From positions 38,894-102,893 of the forward strand of contig CALJVD010000117.1 in assembly GCA_937974825.1 (NCBI GenBank): a DNA stretch of 64,000 nt, read 5' to 3'. The notes under the pieces were generated by a model. The model had not been told where the DNA came from, searched no databases, and saw only the letters and a program-made list of their open reading frames with translations. Positions 47,656 to 58,440 of the stretch are shown here, piece after piece; the first letter of the stretch is position 1; each line of letters begins with the position of its first letter. Origin of the DNA: an uncultured Oceanospirillaceae bacterium (GTDB lineage Bacteria; Pseudomonadota; Gammaproteobacteria; Pseudomonadales; Oceanobacteraceae). The translations under genes and the position numbers were made by a program.

Positions 47656-48327
47656 ATGCAGCATTCTTTTTGGCATGAAAAATGGAAGTCCAATCAAATT
47701 GGTTTCCATCTAGACGAAACAAATAAACTGTTAATTAAACACTGGCCCAGTTTAGGGGTGCCTAAAGGGTGCACAGTATTCGTGCCGCTTTGTGGTAAGA
47801 CGTTAGATTTGGTTTGGTTAAGAAGCGAAGGCTATTCAGTCATCGGTGTAGAGCTGAGTGAGATCGCTTTAGACGAGTTAGCCGATTCCATTACCGAAAC
47901 TCTTGGTTTAGAAGTAACCAAAACGACGTTAGAGCAAGAAGGGTTAACTGCTAAGTACGAAGCCGATGGTGTATTACTCTATGCCGGAGATTTTTTTGCC
48001 CTAACTCGGTCGATGCTAGGCGATGTTACTGCTGTTTATGATCGTGCTGCATTAGTGGCGTTGCCGGCGGATATGCGCGTTGAGTATTGCCATCATCTTC
48101 AAGAAATCACTCAGCAGGCACCGCAGCTTATTTTCTCGTTTGATTACGATCAAAACGTAATGAGTGGCCCACCATTTTCAGTACCAGCGGTTGAGTTGCA
48201 CATGAATTACCATTCTTACTATAAGAATATTGAGCTGCTTGAGATTCGAGAAATCATTGAACACCAACCTAACTTTAAAGAACGCGGCTTAACTTCATTT
48301 AAGCAGTTGGTGTATTTGCTTCGTTAA
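47656..48327 (+). CDS. tpm: Thiopurine S-methyltransferase
   Basis: SAM-dependent methyltransferase; bacterial TPMTs methylate selenium and tellurium species and thiopurines. The 223 residues include FWHEKWKSNQIGFH at the N terminus, VFVPLCGKTLDLVWL as the SAM region, and YDRAALVALPADMR. The last 29 bases overlap the convergent trmO. No strong ribosome binding site is visible. Confidence 0.93.
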   Translation: MQHSFWHEKWKSNQIGFHLDETNKLLIKHWPSLGVPKGCTVFVPLCGKTLDLVWLRSEGYSVIGVELSEIALDELADSITETLGLEVTKTTLEQEGLTAKYEADGVLLYAGDFFALTRSMLGDVTAVYDRAALVALPADMRVEYCHHLQEITQQAPQLIFSFDYDQNVMSGPPFSVPAVELHMNYHSYYKNIELLEIREIIEHQPNFKERGLTSFKQLVYLLR

Positions 48328-49015
48328 TAACCCCTAATACTTTAATTTCTGTTGAGCTTGGGTAGCACCAAGTGACGTTTAAGTCCCACAGGCGCACACC
48401 GTATACTCGGTCGGGTGATGGTTGCTGGTATGCCGGCTTTGGATCTTGCGCTAAACACTGCTCTATTAAAGCCACTACATCGGCGTGTAATCGGTCACTG
48501 TGGCTTTGAGCGCATAGTAAGGCATTATCACTCCAATTAACTTCAATGAGCTCAGGAGCTTGCTCGGCAAGAACGTTGGTGGCATCTGCAACAGAGTCAG
48601 CGTAAGGGACATAGGGCTTGATATCTAAAATAGGCGTGCCGTTTAATAAGTCGACACCGCTGACATACAGTTTAGTCCCTTCAATCTTTTCGAGCTTAAC
48701 AACCGACATTCCTATGCCGTTTGGGCGATGCGTGCTGCGTGTTGCAAAGACTCCTACCTTTACGTTGCCACCAAGACGTGGTGGTCGCACTCGAAGTCTA
48801 GGCGGTTTGTTCTGGTCTTGTTTGACCGCATGAAACCGAAACAGCAGCCAGATATGACTCACCTTCTCTAGCCCTTCGAAAGCTAATGGATCGTTAAAGG
48901 GTGGCAGTAACTCTATGCAGCCAGTGGCCGCTGATGCAAGTTTGGGTTGTCTTGGAATAGCAAACTTTTCAAGGAAAGGAGTATGAATAATGGCAATAGG
49001 TGACATCTGGATCAT
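48299..49015 (-). CDS. trmO: tRNA (N6-threonylcarbamoyladenosine(37)-N6)-methyltransferase TrmO
   Basis: SAM-dependent enzyme that adds a methyl group to t6A37 in tRNA-Thr. The 238-residue product has the TsaA/YaeB beta-barrel fold with PIAIIHTPFLEKFAIPRQP near the start, GVFATRSTHRPNGIGMS and DLLNGTPILDIKPYVPYAD. A C-terminal extension of about 75 residues is usual. Its 3' end overlaps tpm by 29 bases. Confidence 0.93.
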   Translation of the reverse strand: MIQMSPIAIIHTPFLEKFAIPRQPKLASAATGCIELLPPFNDPLAFEGLEKVSHIWLLFRFHAVKQDQNKPPRLRVRPPRLGGNVKVGVFATRSTHRPNGIGMSVVKLEKIEGTKLYVSGVDLLNGTPILDIKPYVPYADSVADATNVLAEQAPELIEVNWSDNALLCAQSHSDRLHADVVALIEQCLAQDPKPAYQQPSPDRVYGVRLWDLNVTWCYPSSTEIKVLGVINEANTPTA

Positions 49016-49138
49016 GTTCAGGCTCAGTTGGGTGGTATAGAGTATCGGTAAATCTACTTTTAAAAAAGCTTGGGTTTAAATGATAAAACCCGAGTACTAT
49101 GATGAATGCACTTTTTACACCACATTTAAGATGACACC

Positions 49139-49609
49139 ATGAGTTTAGACCGTATAGATTTACGTATACTGCAGCAATTGCAAGAAGATAGCAGTTTAAC
49201 TAACCAAGAGCTTTCAGAAAAAGTGGGCTTGTCTCCGTCTCCTTGCTTGCGACGTGTTAAAGCCCTTGAAGAGCAAGGATTGATACAGGGGTATCGCGCG
49301 CATTTGGATGCAAAGAAATTAGGGCTCGATTTACTAGCGCAAATTTCTATTAGCATGGATAAGCATACGCCTGAGCGTTTTGATAATTTTGAAAAGGCAA
49401 TCAGTGCCTGCCCTGAAGTTTTAGAGTGCTACTTAATTACCGGACAAACTGCCGACTATGTACTTAAAGTGATCGTACGTGATATGCAGCATTTTCAGGA
49501 GTTTTTATTAGATACGCTTACCCGTATAGAAGGCGTAAGTGGTGTGCATTCTAGCTTTGTGATGCGAAAAGTGGTCGATCGTTCGGCCTTACCTTTAGCA
49601 TCACATTAA
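49139..49609 (+). CDS. Lrp/AsnC-family transcriptional regulator
   Basis: DNA-binding regulator of 156 residues with an N-terminal helix-turn-helix (about 1-60, DLRILQQLQEDSSLTNQEL and VGLSPSPCLRRV) and a C-terminal RAM effector domain with GQTADYVLKV. Members usually sense amino acids. It is divergent from trmO with a 123-base gap and nearly abuts the convergent mltF. It is one of many Lrp paralogues and is not clearly Lrp itself. Confidence 0.93.
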   Translation: MSLDRIDLRILQQLQEDSSLTNQELSEKVGLSPSPCLRRVKALEEQGLIQGYRAHLDAKKLGLDLLAQISISMDKHTPERFDNFEKAISACPEVLECYLITGQTADYVLKVIVRDMQHFQEFLLDTLTRIEGVSGVHSSFVMRKVVDRSALPLASH

Positions 49610-49613
49610 TGCA

Positions 49614-51047
49614 TTAAAGAAGTGGTGGTACGTGAGAAACCGATAGGGCGATGTTTTTAGCATCAATGCCTGGTTGCTCATCGTTCCATACTAGAACATC
49701 GTAGTAACGACGAATGTTTTGCACATAGTCGACAGGCTCTTGACCGCGCGCGTAGCCGTGACGTGTGTATTTGTAGTAGCGCTTTTGACTTAATAGCGGT
49801 AACGACTGCTTAACGTCCATCCATAAATTCGGGTTACCGCCTTCAAGTTCTGTAATTTTACGTGCATCACGTAAGTGTCCGTAACCAACGTTATAGGCAG
49901 CCAGTGCTAACCAAGTGCGATCAGGTTCAGGGACATCTTTTAAACGGTCGCGCAACTTAGATAAGTAGCGAGCACCACCTTCAATACTTTGTTTAGGGTC
50001 TAAGCGGTTTTTAACACCCAATTCTTTAGCCGTAGGTAGAGTTAGCATCATCATGCCACGAACGCCCGTAAAGCTTTTAGCTCTTGGGTTCCAGTGACTT
50101 TCTTGGTAACTCACTGCAGCCAATAAGCGCCAATCAAACTTGTTGGCTTCTGCTGCTTCAACAAAGTGTTCTTTGTACTGGTCGAGCTTGTTATTCGTTA
50201 GACGAGTAAAGCGTTGAGCGCCGACGTAGTCTAGGCGGTCTAAGTGGCCAAAGAAACGCTCAGATAACGTCGCCATTAGCTGGGTGTCTTCAATACTTTG
50301 TAAAAACTCGTTAGCCGCTTCGTATAGGCTGTCATCATTATTGCGTGGGAAGGCCCAAGCAATTTCGCGTTCTTCTTCTAGAGTGAAAGCAACAGATAAA
50401 GAAGGGTAATAGGCTTGGAGTAGCTTAAACTCGTTAGCGTTTACTAAAGTAAAGTCTATATCACCAGCGGACAGCAGCTGCAAAAGATCAGCAGTTTCGG
50501 TTTCGCTACTTTCGGTCCAAGTTAACTCGGGTGTTTCAAGCTGCCAATTGCGCAAACGTTCGGCATGCACTGAACTACCAATAACCATTAAACGACCCTT
50601 GGTTAGGTCTTCAGGGGAAGAAGGCTTAATACCACCGCGACGATAAATAACCAGCTCGTTTGTCGTAATGTATGGTGTAGTGAACTTTAAGGTCTGTTCG
50701 CGCTCGTCTGAACGTGTTAAGCCAGCCGCGGCAAAGGCAGCGTTGTTACTGGTTAAAGACTGAAAGATATCTTGAACGCTGTCAGCTACTATAAATTGCA
50801 GGTCAAGATTAAGAGAGTCTGCGAATGCTTTTGCGAGCTCATACTCGAACCCTGTTTTCCCAGTACGGTCTTCAAAGAAGGCAACAGGGCTATTACGAGT
50901 CACTACATATAAGGAACCAGACATTTTAGCTATTTCTAACTGAGTCGGTTTAACGCTGCCTGTCAGTAATATAAGGCAGGTTATAACAATTGTTCCCTTA
51001 AAAGATTTACGTAATAAGTCAAAGAGCATTGATGATGATGATTCCAT
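49614..51047 (-). CDS. mltF: Membrane-bound lytic murein transglycosylase F
   Basis: Periplasmic lytic transglycosylase. The product (477 residues) has an N-terminal signal/anchor, a PBP-like solute-binding domain (about 45-265) and a C-terminal SLT domain whose catalytic Glu lies in VSYQESHWNPRAKS, followed by GVRGMMMLTLPTAKELG and ALAAYNVGYGHL. I used ATG 51047; an in-frame TTG at 51065 is an alternative. Neither has a clear ribosome binding site. Paired with divergent purL across 300 bases, an arrangement common in gammaproteobacteria. Confidence 0.93.
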   Translation of the reverse strand: MESSSSMLFDLLRKSFKGTIVITCLILLTGSVKPTQLEIAKMSGSLYVVTRNSPVAFFEDRTGKTGFEYELAKAFADSLNLDLQFIVADSVQDIFQSLTSNNAAFAAAGLTRSDEREQTLKFTTPYITTNELVIYRRGGIKPSSPEDLTKGRLMVIGSSVHAERLRNWQLETPELTWTESSETETADLLQLLSAGDIDFTLVNANEFKLLQAYYPSLSVAFTLEEEREIAWAFPRNNDDSLYEAANEFLQSIEDTQLMATLSERFFGHLDRLDYVGAQRFTRLTNNKLDQYKEHFVEAAEANKFDWRLLAAVSYQESHWNPRAKSFTGVRGMMMLTLPTAKELGVKNRLDPKQSIEGGARYLSKLRDRLKDVPEPDRTWLALAAYNVGYGHLRDARKITELEGGNPNLWMDVKQSLPLLSQKRYYKYTRHGYARGQEPVDYVQNIRRYYDVLVWNDEQPGIDAKNIALSVSHVPPLL

Positions 51048-51173
51048 GTTGTTGTACTTAGCCAAAATCGGCCAGTACCCAATCGAATTGCTTGCTATTT
51101 TATCCTGTTGGTCATAAATAAGACAAATGAACCAAGGGCGGTTTATAGTGTCTATTTATCACGGAAAAATTTT

Positions 51174-51220
51174 TTACAATTGTAACTCATTGATTTATAA
51201 GGAAATGTTTTCAATTGTAA
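51174..51220. promoter_or_regulatory. Tandem operator-like palindromes between mltF and purL
   Basis: TTACAATTGTAA (51174-51185) is a perfect 12-base palindrome; TTTCAATTGTAA (51209-51220) is the same with one change, 35 bases further centre to centre. Such paired sites look like binding sites of a dimeric regulator. A possible purL -10 TATACT is at 51295-51300. The sites do not resemble the E. coli PurR box. Confidence 0.45.
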
Positions 51221-51347
51221 GTGACAGGTAAAGCAAAGTTCCAAAACCACAACATATAGTTCCATAATTTTAATTTATTGGAATATATGCGCCCTATACT
51301 GTACTATTCGCCTCATTTTTTGCTGACCTCTGCTCTGGAGTTTACTC

Positions 51348-54300
51348 ATGCTTGAGCTGCGTGGCGCACCTGCGCTTTCTGCTTTTCTTCAAACGAAAAC
51401 CTTAGCCAAATTACAACAGGCCTTACCTAGCGTAACTTCTGTGTATGCGGAATACATTCATTTTGCTGATTTGTCAGCCGATTTAGATGCCAACGAGTTA
51501 GCTGTATTAAAACGCTTACTTGAATACGGTCCTAAAGTGGATGCCAAAGAAGGGCAGGGTGAAGCGTTTATCGTCGTGCCACGAATCGGTACTATCTCTC
51601 CTTGGTCGTCTAAGGCAACGGATATTGCCCGTAACTGCGGCCTAGAAAAGATTAAGCGTTTAGAACGCGGTCTTGTTTATTATGTTGAAGGTATTAGTGC
51701 CAGTGAGCGTGATACCGCGGCAGCCGTGCTTCATGACCGCATGGTGGAAGAAGTATTGGCTAATGCTCAACAAGCCGATGCGTTATTTTCAAAAGCAGAG
51801 CCTGCCCCTTTATCTGCCGTAGATCTGTTAGGCGGTGGGCGTGCAGCGCTAGAAAACGCTAACCAAGAACTTGGTTTGGCGCTGGCTGAAGATGAAATAG
51901 ATTATCTGTTAGAAAACTACCAAGCCTTGGATCGTAACCCAACGGATGTTGAGTTAATGATGTTTGCTCAAGCAAACTCCGAACACTGCCGTCATAAGAT
52001 ATTCAATGCCAGTTGGAGCATTGACGGTGAAGAGCAACAGCTATCGTTGTTCAAAATGATTAAAAACACCTACGAATGCCATAGCGAAAATGTATTGTCT
52101 GCCTATAAAGATAACGCATCGGTAATTACTGGCTTCAAAGCAGGGCGTTTCTTTCCTAAGCCAGGTTCGAATGAATATGCATACCATGAAGAAGATATGC
52201 ATATCCTGATGAAAGTAGAAACACACAACCACCCAACCGCTATTGCACCATATTCTGGCGCAGCAACTGGTGCTGGTGGTGAAATTCGTGACGAAGGTGC
52301 AACCGGACGTGGTTCTAAACCCAAAGTAGGTTTAACCGGCTTTACTGTTTCCGATTTGAAAATCCCAGGACATGGTCAGCCTTGGGAAAGCCAGTACGGT
52401 AAACCCGATCGTATCGTTTCTGCCTTAGATATTATGATCGACGGCCCATTGGGCGGCGCAGCCTTTAACAATGAATTTGGTCGTCCTAACCTAACCGGTT
52501 ACTTCCGTACCTTTGAATTAGAACATAACGGCGAAGTACGCGGCTACCATAAGCCGATTATGATTGCAGGTGGTTACGGGAATATTCGTGACGAACACGT
52601 ACAGAAAGGCGATATTCCTGTAGGGGCGCGTTTAATCGTACTGGGTGGACCTGCAATGCAGATTGGCCTAGGGGGTGGTGCTGCTTCTTCTATGGCGTCT
52701 GGTCAATCTAACGAAGATCTAGATTTTGCTTCTGTGCAACGTGATAACGCTGAAATGGAGCGTCGTGCACAAGAAGTGATCGATAGCTGTTGGCAGCAAG
52801 GCGAAGGCAACCCGATTGCCTTTATTCATGACGTGGGTGCCGGTGGTTTATCCAACGCCTTCCCAGAGCTTGTAAACGACGCTGGTCGTGGTGGTAAGTT
52901 CGAATTACGTAACGTACCTAATGATGAACCGGGCATGAGCCCATTAGCCATTTGGTGTAATGAATCGCAAGAACGTTACGTATTGGCTGTCGCCGAAGAA
53001 AATATGGAAGAGTTTGACGCTATTTGTGCACGTGAACGTTGCCCATACGCAGTGGTTGGTTTAGCGACAGAAGAGCCGCACTTAACGGTAACCGACGAAC
53101 ACTTCGGTAACAAACCAGTTGATTTACCTTTGCAGATGCTATTAGGCAAAGCGCCTCGTATGCACCGTGATGTCAAAACACTTAAAGCGCCTAGCCAAGA
53201 TCTTGAAACCGCTAATATAGATTTGGCCGAAGCCGCGAAACGCGTATTAAGCCTGCCTACCGTAGCCAGTAAGTCGTTCTTAATTAACATCGGCGACCGT
53301 TCTGTCACAGGTACCGTAGCGCGTGACCAGTTTGTAGGTCCATGGCAAGTGCCGGTAGCAGACGTTGCTGTGACTACTTCATCGTACGATTCGTACGTAG
53401 GTGAAGCCATGGCAATGGGTGAGCGTACACCTGTGGCTCTATTAGATGGTCCTGCTTCAGGTCGTCTAGCGGTGGCGGAAGCCATTACTAACTTAGCAGC
53501 AGCACCTATTGGACAGTTATCTGATGTGAAAATGTCGGCTAACTGGATGTGTGCAGCTGGCCACGAAGGTGAAGATGCTATTTTATACAGCACAGTAAAA
53601 GCTGTGGGTATGGAGCTTTGCCCTGAGTTAGAAATTACCATCCCTGTTGGTAAAGACTCAATGTCAATGAAAACCAGCTGGGAAGAAAATGGTGAAAATA
53701 AGGCCGTAACTTCACCGACTTCTTTAATTATTACCGGTTTTGCTCCAGTTACCGATGCCCGTAAAGTGTTAACACCTGAGTTAAAGCTAAACCAAGGCGA
53801 TACAGACCTAGTGTTAGTTGACTTAGGTCGCGGTCAAAACCGTTTAGGCGGTTCTTGTTTAGCACAGGTGTACGGACAGGTCGGCTCAGTGCCTGCCGAT
53901 TTAGACGATGCCGAAGACTTAAAAGCATTTTTTGCCGTTGTCCAAGGGCTAAATGCCGATGGTAAAATATTGGCTTACCACGACCGTTCAGACGGTGGGC
54001 TGTTTGCCACAGTCACCGAAATGGCATTTGCTGCACATACGGGTGTGAACGTTAACCTAGATGTGTTGGCTGATGATAAAGAAGGGTTAGCCGCTGCTCT
54101 GTTCTCTGAAGAATTAGGGGCAGTATTGCAAGTACGTCGTGAAGATTTAGAAGAAGTCTTTGCACAGTTTGATGCCGCCGGACTAGCAGATTGCACGGCT
54201 GTGATTGGTGCGCCCAACGAAGACGGTCAAGTTACCTTTAGCTTCCGTGACGAAGAAGTTCTAAGTGAGCGTCGCGTAAACTGGCACCGCACTTGGGCAG

Positions 54301-55220
54301 AAACCAGCTATAAGATGCAGGCATTGCGTGATAACGCAGACTGCGCGAAGCAAGAGTTTGATAACTTATTAGACGAAAACGATCCAGGGCTACACGCCGA
54401 GCTAACTTTCGATATTAACGAAGACATTACCGCCGGATTAACCGAGCGTCCGCGTGTTGCTATCTTGCGTGAACAAGGGGTTAACGGTCATATTGAAATG
54501 GGCGCCGCTTTTGACCGTGCAGGCTTTACAGCCGTAGACGTTCATATGAGCGATATCCTTAATGGCCGTGTTAGCCTGAAAGACTTCCGCGGTTTAGTGG
54601 CTTGTGGAGGTTTCTCATACGGTGACGTATTAGGGGCCGGTGCAGGTTGGGCTAAATCCATTCTGTTTAATGATCACGCCCGTAATGAATTCAAAACATT
54701 CTTTGAGCGTAACGACAGCTTTGCGCTAGGTGTGTGTAACGGTTGTCAGATGTTATCGAACCTAGCAGAGCTTATTCCAGGCGCTGATCACTGGCCACGC
54801 TTCGTACGTAACACCAGTGAACAGTTTGAAGCACGAGTTGCCATGGTTGAAGTACAAGAATCTGACTCTGTCTTCCTAACCGGTATGGCAGGTTCGCGTA
54901 TGCCTATTGCTGTGGCGCACGGTGAAGGTCGTGCTGAGTTTGCTCAGGCATCTGACAAAGATGAATTAGCCGGTCAGATTGCTTTACGTTACGTTGATAA
55001 CTACGGAAAAGTAACCGAGCGTTTCCCATTCAATACCAACGGCTCGCCTGAAGGTATCACTGGGTTAACGGCTGCAGACGGTCGTGTCACTATTATGATG
55101 CCGCACCCAGAACGACTCTTCCGAGCCATCCAAAACTCGTACATCCCAGAAGGGTGGACAGAAGACGGTGCTTGGATGCGTATGTTCCGTAACGCACGCG
55201 TATGGTGTGAAGAAAACTAA
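51348..55220 (+). CDS. purL: Phosphoribosylformylglycinamidine synthase
   Basis: Large-type FGAR amidotransferase, fourth step of purine synthesis. The 1290 residues contain an N-terminal PurS-like region, two AIRS-type ATP-binding halves (including NSEHCRHK near residue 210 and [21 protein letters not shown]) and a C-terminal class I glutaminase with the nucleophile in LGVCNGCQM and a His/Glu pair near PHPERLFR. Strong ribosome binding site (CTGGAG). Single gene with a terminator. Confidence 0.98.
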   Translation: MLELRGAPALSAFLQTKTLAKLQQALPSVTSVYAEYIHFADLSADLDANELAVLKRLLEYGPKVDAKEGQGEAFIVVPRIGTISPWSSKATDIARNCGLEKIKRLERGLVYYVEGISASERDTAAAVLHDRMVEEVLANAQQADALFSKAEPAPLSAVDLLGGGRAALENANQELGLALAEDEIDYLLENYQALDRNPTDVELMMFAQANSEHCRHKIFNASWSIDGEEQQLSLFKMIKNTYECHSENVLSAYKDNASVITGFKAGRFFPKPGSNEYAYHEEDMHILMKVETHNHPTAIAPYSGAATGAGGEIRDEGATGRGSKPKVGLTGFTVSDLKIPGHGQPWESQYGKPDRIVSALDIMIDGPLGGAAFNNEFGRPNLTGYFRTFELEHNGEVRGYHKPIMIAGGYGNIRDEHVQKGDIPVGARLIVLGGPAMQIGLGGGAASSMASGQSNEDLDFASVQRDNAEMERRAQEVIDSCWQQGEGNPIAFIHDVGAGGLSNAFPELVNDAGRGGKFELRNVPNDEPGMSPLAIWCNESQERYVLAVAEENMEEFDAICARERCPYAVVGLATEEPHLTVTDEHFGNKPVDLPLQMLLGKAPRMHRDVKTLKAPSQDLETANIDLAEAAKRVLSLPTVASKSFLINIGDRSVTGTVARDQFVGPWQVPVADVAVTTSSYDSYVGEAMAMGERTPVALLDGPASGRLAVAEAITNLAAAPIGQLSDVKMSANWMCAAGHEGEDAILYSTVKAVGMELCPELEITIPVGKDSMSMKTSWEENGENKAVTSPTSLIITGFAPVTDARKVLTPELKLNQGDTDLVLVDLGRGQNRLGGSCLAQVYGQVGSVPADLDDAEDLKAFFAVVQGLNADGKILAYHDRSDGGLFATVTEMAFAAHTGVNVNLDVLADDKEGLAAALFSEELGAVLQVRREDLEEVFAQFDAAGLADCTAVIGAPNEDGQVTFSFRDEEVLSERRVNWHRTWAETSYKMQALRDNADCAKQEFDNLLDENDPGLHAELTFDINEDITAGLTERPRVAILREQGVNGHIEMGAAFDRAGFTAVDVHMSDILNGRVSLKDFRGLVACGGFSYGDVLGAGAGWAKSILFNDHARNEFKTFFERNDSFALGVCNGCQMLSNLAELIPGADHWPRFVRNTSEQFEARVAMVEVQESDSVFLTGMAGSRMPIAVAHGEGRAEFAQASDKDELAGQIALRYVDNYGKVTERFPFNTNGSPEGITGLTAADGRVTIMMPHPERLFRAIQNSYIPEGWTEDGAWMRMFRNARVWCEEN

Positions 55221-55238
55221 GTTTTTTCTTCATCGATT

Positions 55239-55264
55239 AAAGGCGACTTCGGTCGCCTTTTTTA
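55239..55264 (+). terminator. Intrinsic terminator after purL
   Basis: AAAGGCGAC (55239-55247) and GTCGCCTTT (55252-55260) with a TTCG tetraloop, followed by more T residues. Confidence 0.88.
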
Positions 55265-55334
55265 TTGGAAACGAGGTTTACCCAAGCTAAGTTTAGGTTG
55301 ATATCAGCACGGAATAAAAAGCCGTAATACTTCC

Positions 55335-55363
55335 TTGCTCTTAATATCGCCATCGATTAAACT
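55335..55363 (+). promoter_or_regulatory. Putative promoter of the rpsP-rimM-trmD-rplS operon
   Basis: -35 TTGCTC (55335-55340) and -10 TAAACT (55358-55363) with a 17-base spacer, followed by a GC-rich discriminator (GTGCGCCC). GC-rich discriminators are typical of stringently controlled ribosomal promoters. The -10 is identical to that of rnpB here. Confidence 0.5.
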
Positions 55364-55490
55364 GTGCGCCCTAATTATAGGCCCTGAGCTTCTGGAATAT
55401 GCCAATTTGGGTATTCGGGATGCAAAGGATTTAAAACGGCAGGCAATCTCAAAACCTGCTCCAGATAAAACGATCGGAGTGAACACTTTT

Positions 55491-55742
55491 ATGGTAGTAA
55501 TCCGTTTAGCCCGTGGTGGCTCTAAAAAACGTCCTTTTTATCACATTCATGTAGCAGACTCGCGCTCTCCTCGCGACGGTCGCTTTATCGAGCGTCTTGG
55601 GTTTTTTAACCCCGTAGCTCGCGGCCAAGAAGAGACAAGCCGTATCAACCTTGAGCGTGTTGAATACTGGATTGGTAAAGGTGCACAGCCTTCTGAGCGT
55701 GTAGCTAGCCTAATTAAAGAAGCTAAGAAAGCACAAGCTTAA
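55491..55742 (+). CDS. rpsP: 30S ribosomal protein S16
   Basis: Early-binding 30S protein of 83 residues, starting [15 protein letters not shown] with the [18 protein letters not shown] signature. An in-frame ATG at 55335 would add 52 residues of non-homologous sequence spanning the promoter region and is rejected. SD GGAG lies upstream of ATG 55491. First gene of rpsP-rimM-trmD-rplS. Confidence 0.97.
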   Translation: MVVIRLARGGSKKRPFYHIHVADSRSPRDGRFIERLGFFNPVARGQEETSRINLERVEYWIGKGAQPSERVASLIKEAKKAQA

Positions 55743-55763
55743 TTGGCTTTAGAGGAATTTGCG

Positions 55764-56300
55764 TTGTCTATCAAAGCTGAGGAACAGGAACTCACCATTC
55801 TTGGAAAAATAACCACAGCCTTTGGCATTAAAGGATGGGTTAAAGTGTATTCGTACACAGAACCAACCTCTAATATTTTGGATTACCCTGTTTGGCTATT
55901 AAAAATTAATAACCAGTGGAAAGAGTTCAAAGTTAAAGACAGTAAAGTCCATACAAAAGGTTTAGGTGTGGCTCTGGAAGGAATTACTGACCGTGATGCC
56001 GCTTTAGCGTTATCTCAGGTTGAAATAGCAGTACCAACCAGTGAGTTACCTGAACTTGATGAAAACGAACATTATTGGTTCCAGTTACTAGGTCTAAAAG
56101 TGGTTAACACAGAAGACGAGTGCTTGGGCCAGGTTAAAAAATTATTAAACTCTGGTGGTGGTAATCAAGTGATGGAGATCAAAGGCTGCGAAGGCAGTAT
56201 TGATGATCAACAGCGCTTAATTCCTTTTGCAGAAACAATAGTTTTAGACGTCGACTTAGAAAAAGGTGAAATCTTAGTTGACTGGCAAGCGGATTATTAA
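55764..56300 (+). CDS. rimM: Ribosome maturation factor RimM
   Basis: Chaperone for the 30S head, binding S19. The product (178 residues) has an N-terminal RimM domain ([20 protein letters not shown]) and a PRC-barrel (about 100-175, with [13 protein letters not shown] and [11 protein letters not shown]). I chose TTG 55764 because AGAGGA lies 8 bases before it; a TTG at 55743 that abuts the rpsP stop has no such site and adds seven residues. Confidence 0.93.
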   Translation: MSIKAEEQELTILGKITTAFGIKGWVKVYSYTEPTSNILDYPVWLLKINNQWKEFKVKDSKVHTKGLGVALEGITDRDAALALSQVEIAVPTSELPELDENEHYWFQLLGLKVVNTEDECLGQVKKLLNSGGGNQVMEIKGCEGSIDDQQRLIPFAETIVLDVDLEKGEILVDWQADY

Positions 56301-56304
56301 TCCG

Positions 56305-57060
56305 GTGTGGTTTGGAGTTATCTCACTTTTTCCTGAAATGTTTCAGGCACTCACCGAGCACGGTGTTAGTGGTAGAGCAGTAAAGCAAGAGAAAGTGAGT
56401 GTGAATTGCTGGAATCCACGTGATTTCGCACACGACAACTACCAAACTGTGGATGATCGTCCCTACGGCGGCGGCCCAGGTATGTTGATGAAAATTCAAC
56501 CTCTGCAAGATGCCATACACGCAGCTAAAGAAGCTGCTGGTGAAGGCGCTAAGGTGATATACCTGTCACCTCAAGGTCGTAAACTAGATCAACAAGGTGT
56601 GCTTGAGCTTGCTCAGCAATCAAAATTGATCTTAGTCGCAGGGCGTTATGAAGGCATTGATGAGCGTTTAATAGAGCGCGAAATTGACGAAGAGTGGTCT
56701 TTAGGCGATTTCGTACTAAGTGGGGGTGAGTTAGCCGCCATGACAATGATGGACGCCATCATACGATTGATTCCTGGTGTATTGAATCACGATCAATCGG
56801 CCCAGCAAGACTCCTTTATGGAAGGCTTGTTAGATTGTCCACATTATACCCGTCCTGAGGTTTACGAAGGGCAGGAAGTACCGGAAGTGTTACTTAGCGG
56901 TAACCATGAAAAAATTCGTCAGTGGCGCTTAAAGCAGTCACTGGGCAGAACCTGGCAAAGAAGACCCGATCTACTAGAAAACTTGGAACTAACGAAAGAG
57001 CAACAAAGGTTATTGACAGAATATCTTAGCGAAAATCAACTGACTTCGCTGGACTGTTAA
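56305..57060 (+). CDS. trmD: tRNA (guanine(37)-N1)-methyltransferase TrmD
   Basis: Makes m1G37, which prevents +1 frameshifting. The SPOUT-class protein (251 residues) has the trefoil-knot region [20 protein letters not shown] and [14 protein letters not shown], plus [12 protein letters not shown]. The start GTG 56305 matches the [11 protein letters not shown] opening of E. coli TrmD and lies 4 bases after rimM; an in-frame TTG at 56278 overlapping rimM is less likely. Confidence 0.95.
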   Translation: MWFGVISLFPEMFQALTEHGVSGRAVKQEKVSVNCWNPRDFAHDNYQTVDDRPYGGGPGMLMKIQPLQDAIHAAKEAAGEGAKVIYLSPQGRKLDQQGVLELAQQSKLILVAGRYEGIDERLIEREIDEEWSLGDFVLSGGELAAMTMMDAIIRLIPGVLNHDQSAQQDSFMEGLLDCPHYTRPEVYEGQEVPEVLLSGNHEKIRQWRLKQSLGRTWQRRPDLLENLELTKEQQRLLTEYLSENQLTSLDC

Positions 57061-57070
57061 GGAGCGAACA

Positions 57071-57424
57071 ATGAGCAGCAAGAACCTAGTTATACAACAA
57101 ATTGAAAATGCCCAATTAAAGGCAGAAATACCATCATTCAACACTGGTGACACAGTGGTTGTTAATGTAAAAGTAAAAGAAGGTAGCCGTGAGCGTATCC
57201 AGGCTTACGAAGGTGTGGTTATCGGTGTACGTAACCGTGGCTTAAACTCTGCTTTCACTGTACGTAAAATATCTCACGGTGTTGGCGTTGAGCGTACTTT
57301 CCAGACGCACAGCCCATTAGTTGAAGGTATTGAAGTTAAACGTCGCGGTCTAGTACGTAAAGCTAAGCTTTACTACTTACGTGAGCGTAGCGGTAAATCG
57401 GCTCGTATTAAAGAGAAGGTTTAA
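57071..57424 (+). CDS. rplS: 50S ribosomal protein L19
   Basis: Large-subunit protein at the 30S interface. The 117 residues include [19 protein letters not shown] and the [16 protein letters not shown] signature. Ribosome binding site AAGGAG. Last gene of the operon, followed by a strong terminator. Confidence 0.98.
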   Translation: MSSKNLVIQQIENAQLKAEIPSFNTGDTVVVNVKVKEGSRERIQAYEGVVIGVRNRGLNSAFTVRKISHGVGVERTFQTHSPLVEGIEVKRRGLVRKAKLYYLRERSGKSARIKEKV

Positions 57425-57430
57425 CCAACA

Positions 57431-57457
57431 AAAAAACGGGCTTCGGCCCGTTTTTTT
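57431..57457 (+). terminator. Intrinsic terminator after rplS
   Basis: AAAAAACGGGC (57431-57441) pairs with GCCCGTTTTTT (57446-57456) around a TTCG tetraloop; the T run continues. Confidence 0.92.
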
Positions 57458-57531
57458 ATATACCAAGGTTGTATGACTGGAACAAAAGCCATTAAAGGTG
57501 ATCTTAGACTATCGGTCATTTGAGGTTCATT

Positions 57532-58383
57532 ATGAAAAAAATAATTGTTGGTGCCATGTTTGTCTTGCTTGGCGCAACAACTGCACAGGCAGTTGAAATT
57601 CCCCTAGAGACGAAGGTTGAAAATCGCTTAATGTCGGCATTTGGTCCTATGCTGAAAGTCAGAAGCGTTGAGCCTTTAGCCAATCAGCAGTTACTAGAAG
57701 TTATTCTGATTGATGGTGCGACTGTGCACATGACCCCTGACACTAATTACTTCATATTCAATGACTCTTTGTATCAGTTAACACCAACGGGTGCAGAAAA
57801 TATTACCGAAAATCGTTTGAATCCTAAGCGAGCAGCAGCCCTAAAGAAAGTGGCTGATAAAGATACGGTTTACTTCCCTGCAAAAGGCAAGCAAAAAGCA
57901 GTTATAGATGTGTTTACAGATATCGATTGCCCGTATTGCCAGAAATTACATGACGAAGTACCACGCTTAAATGAATTAGGCGTTACTGTTCGTTATTTAG
58001 CTTACCCACGTAGTGGTATCGTTAATCCTCAAAGCGGTGAAGAGACAAGCTCATACCGTAAAATAAATCATGTTTGGTGCTCTGAAAACTCAGCTAAAGA
58101 AATGACTTTGGTTAAAAATAACCAAGCGCAGCTAGGGTATTTATCAAGATTGATGGCTGAAAATAAAGGCACGGCTGCACAAAAAGATGAGCTACAAAAG
58201 CTGACTCGATCTATGAGCAATATCGTGAAAAATAGTAAGAACTGTGACTCACCTGTGGCGCATCAATACGATTTAGGCCATGAGCTTGGTGTAACGGGTA
58301 CACCTGCGATATTCACCGAAGACGGATCGTTGATCCCTGGTTATATGCCTGCAGACGAATTAGCTCGTCGTATAGGGTTATAG
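57532..58383 (+). CDS. dsbC: Thiol:disulfide interchange protein DsbC
   Basis: Periplasmic disulfide isomerase. The 283-residue precursor has a signal peptide (about 1-20, cleavage after TAQA), an N-terminal dimerisation domain, and a thioredoxin-like domain with the active site CPYC (133-136) and the cis-Pro segment GVTGTPAIF. A second Cys pair (VWC and NCD) matches the structural disulfide of E. coli DsbC. ATG 57532 has a GAGG site; an upstream ATG at 57520 is unlikely. Confidence 0.95.
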   Translation: MKKIIVGAMFVLLGATTAQAVEIPLETKVENRLMSAFGPMLKVRSVEPLANQQLLEVILIDGATVHMTPDTNYFIFNDSLYQLTPTGAENITENRLNPKRAAALKKVADKDTVYFPAKGKQKAVIDVFTDIDCPYCQKLHDEVPRLNELGVTVRYLAYPRSGIVNPQSGEETSSYRKINHVWCSENSAKEMTLVKNNQAQLGYLSRLMAENKGTAAQKDELQKLTRSMSNIVKNSKNCDSPVAHQYDLGHELGVTGTPAIFTEDGSLIPGYMPADELARRIGL

Positions 58384-58397
58384 CTCGAAGTATTCCT

Positions 58398-58440
58398 GTA
58401 GGTTAGATAAGGATGTCTGACCTACTGTTTCTGTTTTTTC
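58398..58440 (+). terminator. Terminator-like hairpin after dsbC
   Basis: GTAGGTTAGA (58398-58407) pairs with TCTGACCTAC (58416-58425, one G-U), then a T-rich stretch. Confidence 0.65.

Noticed and set aside
52976..53641. Long minus-strand open frame (221 codons)
   Set aside because: Antisense shadow of purL, Ser/Thr/Ala-rich and without a family match.
55335..55490. N-terminal extension of rpsP
   Set aside because: S16 proteins start at MVVIRLAR; the extra codons cover the promoter region.
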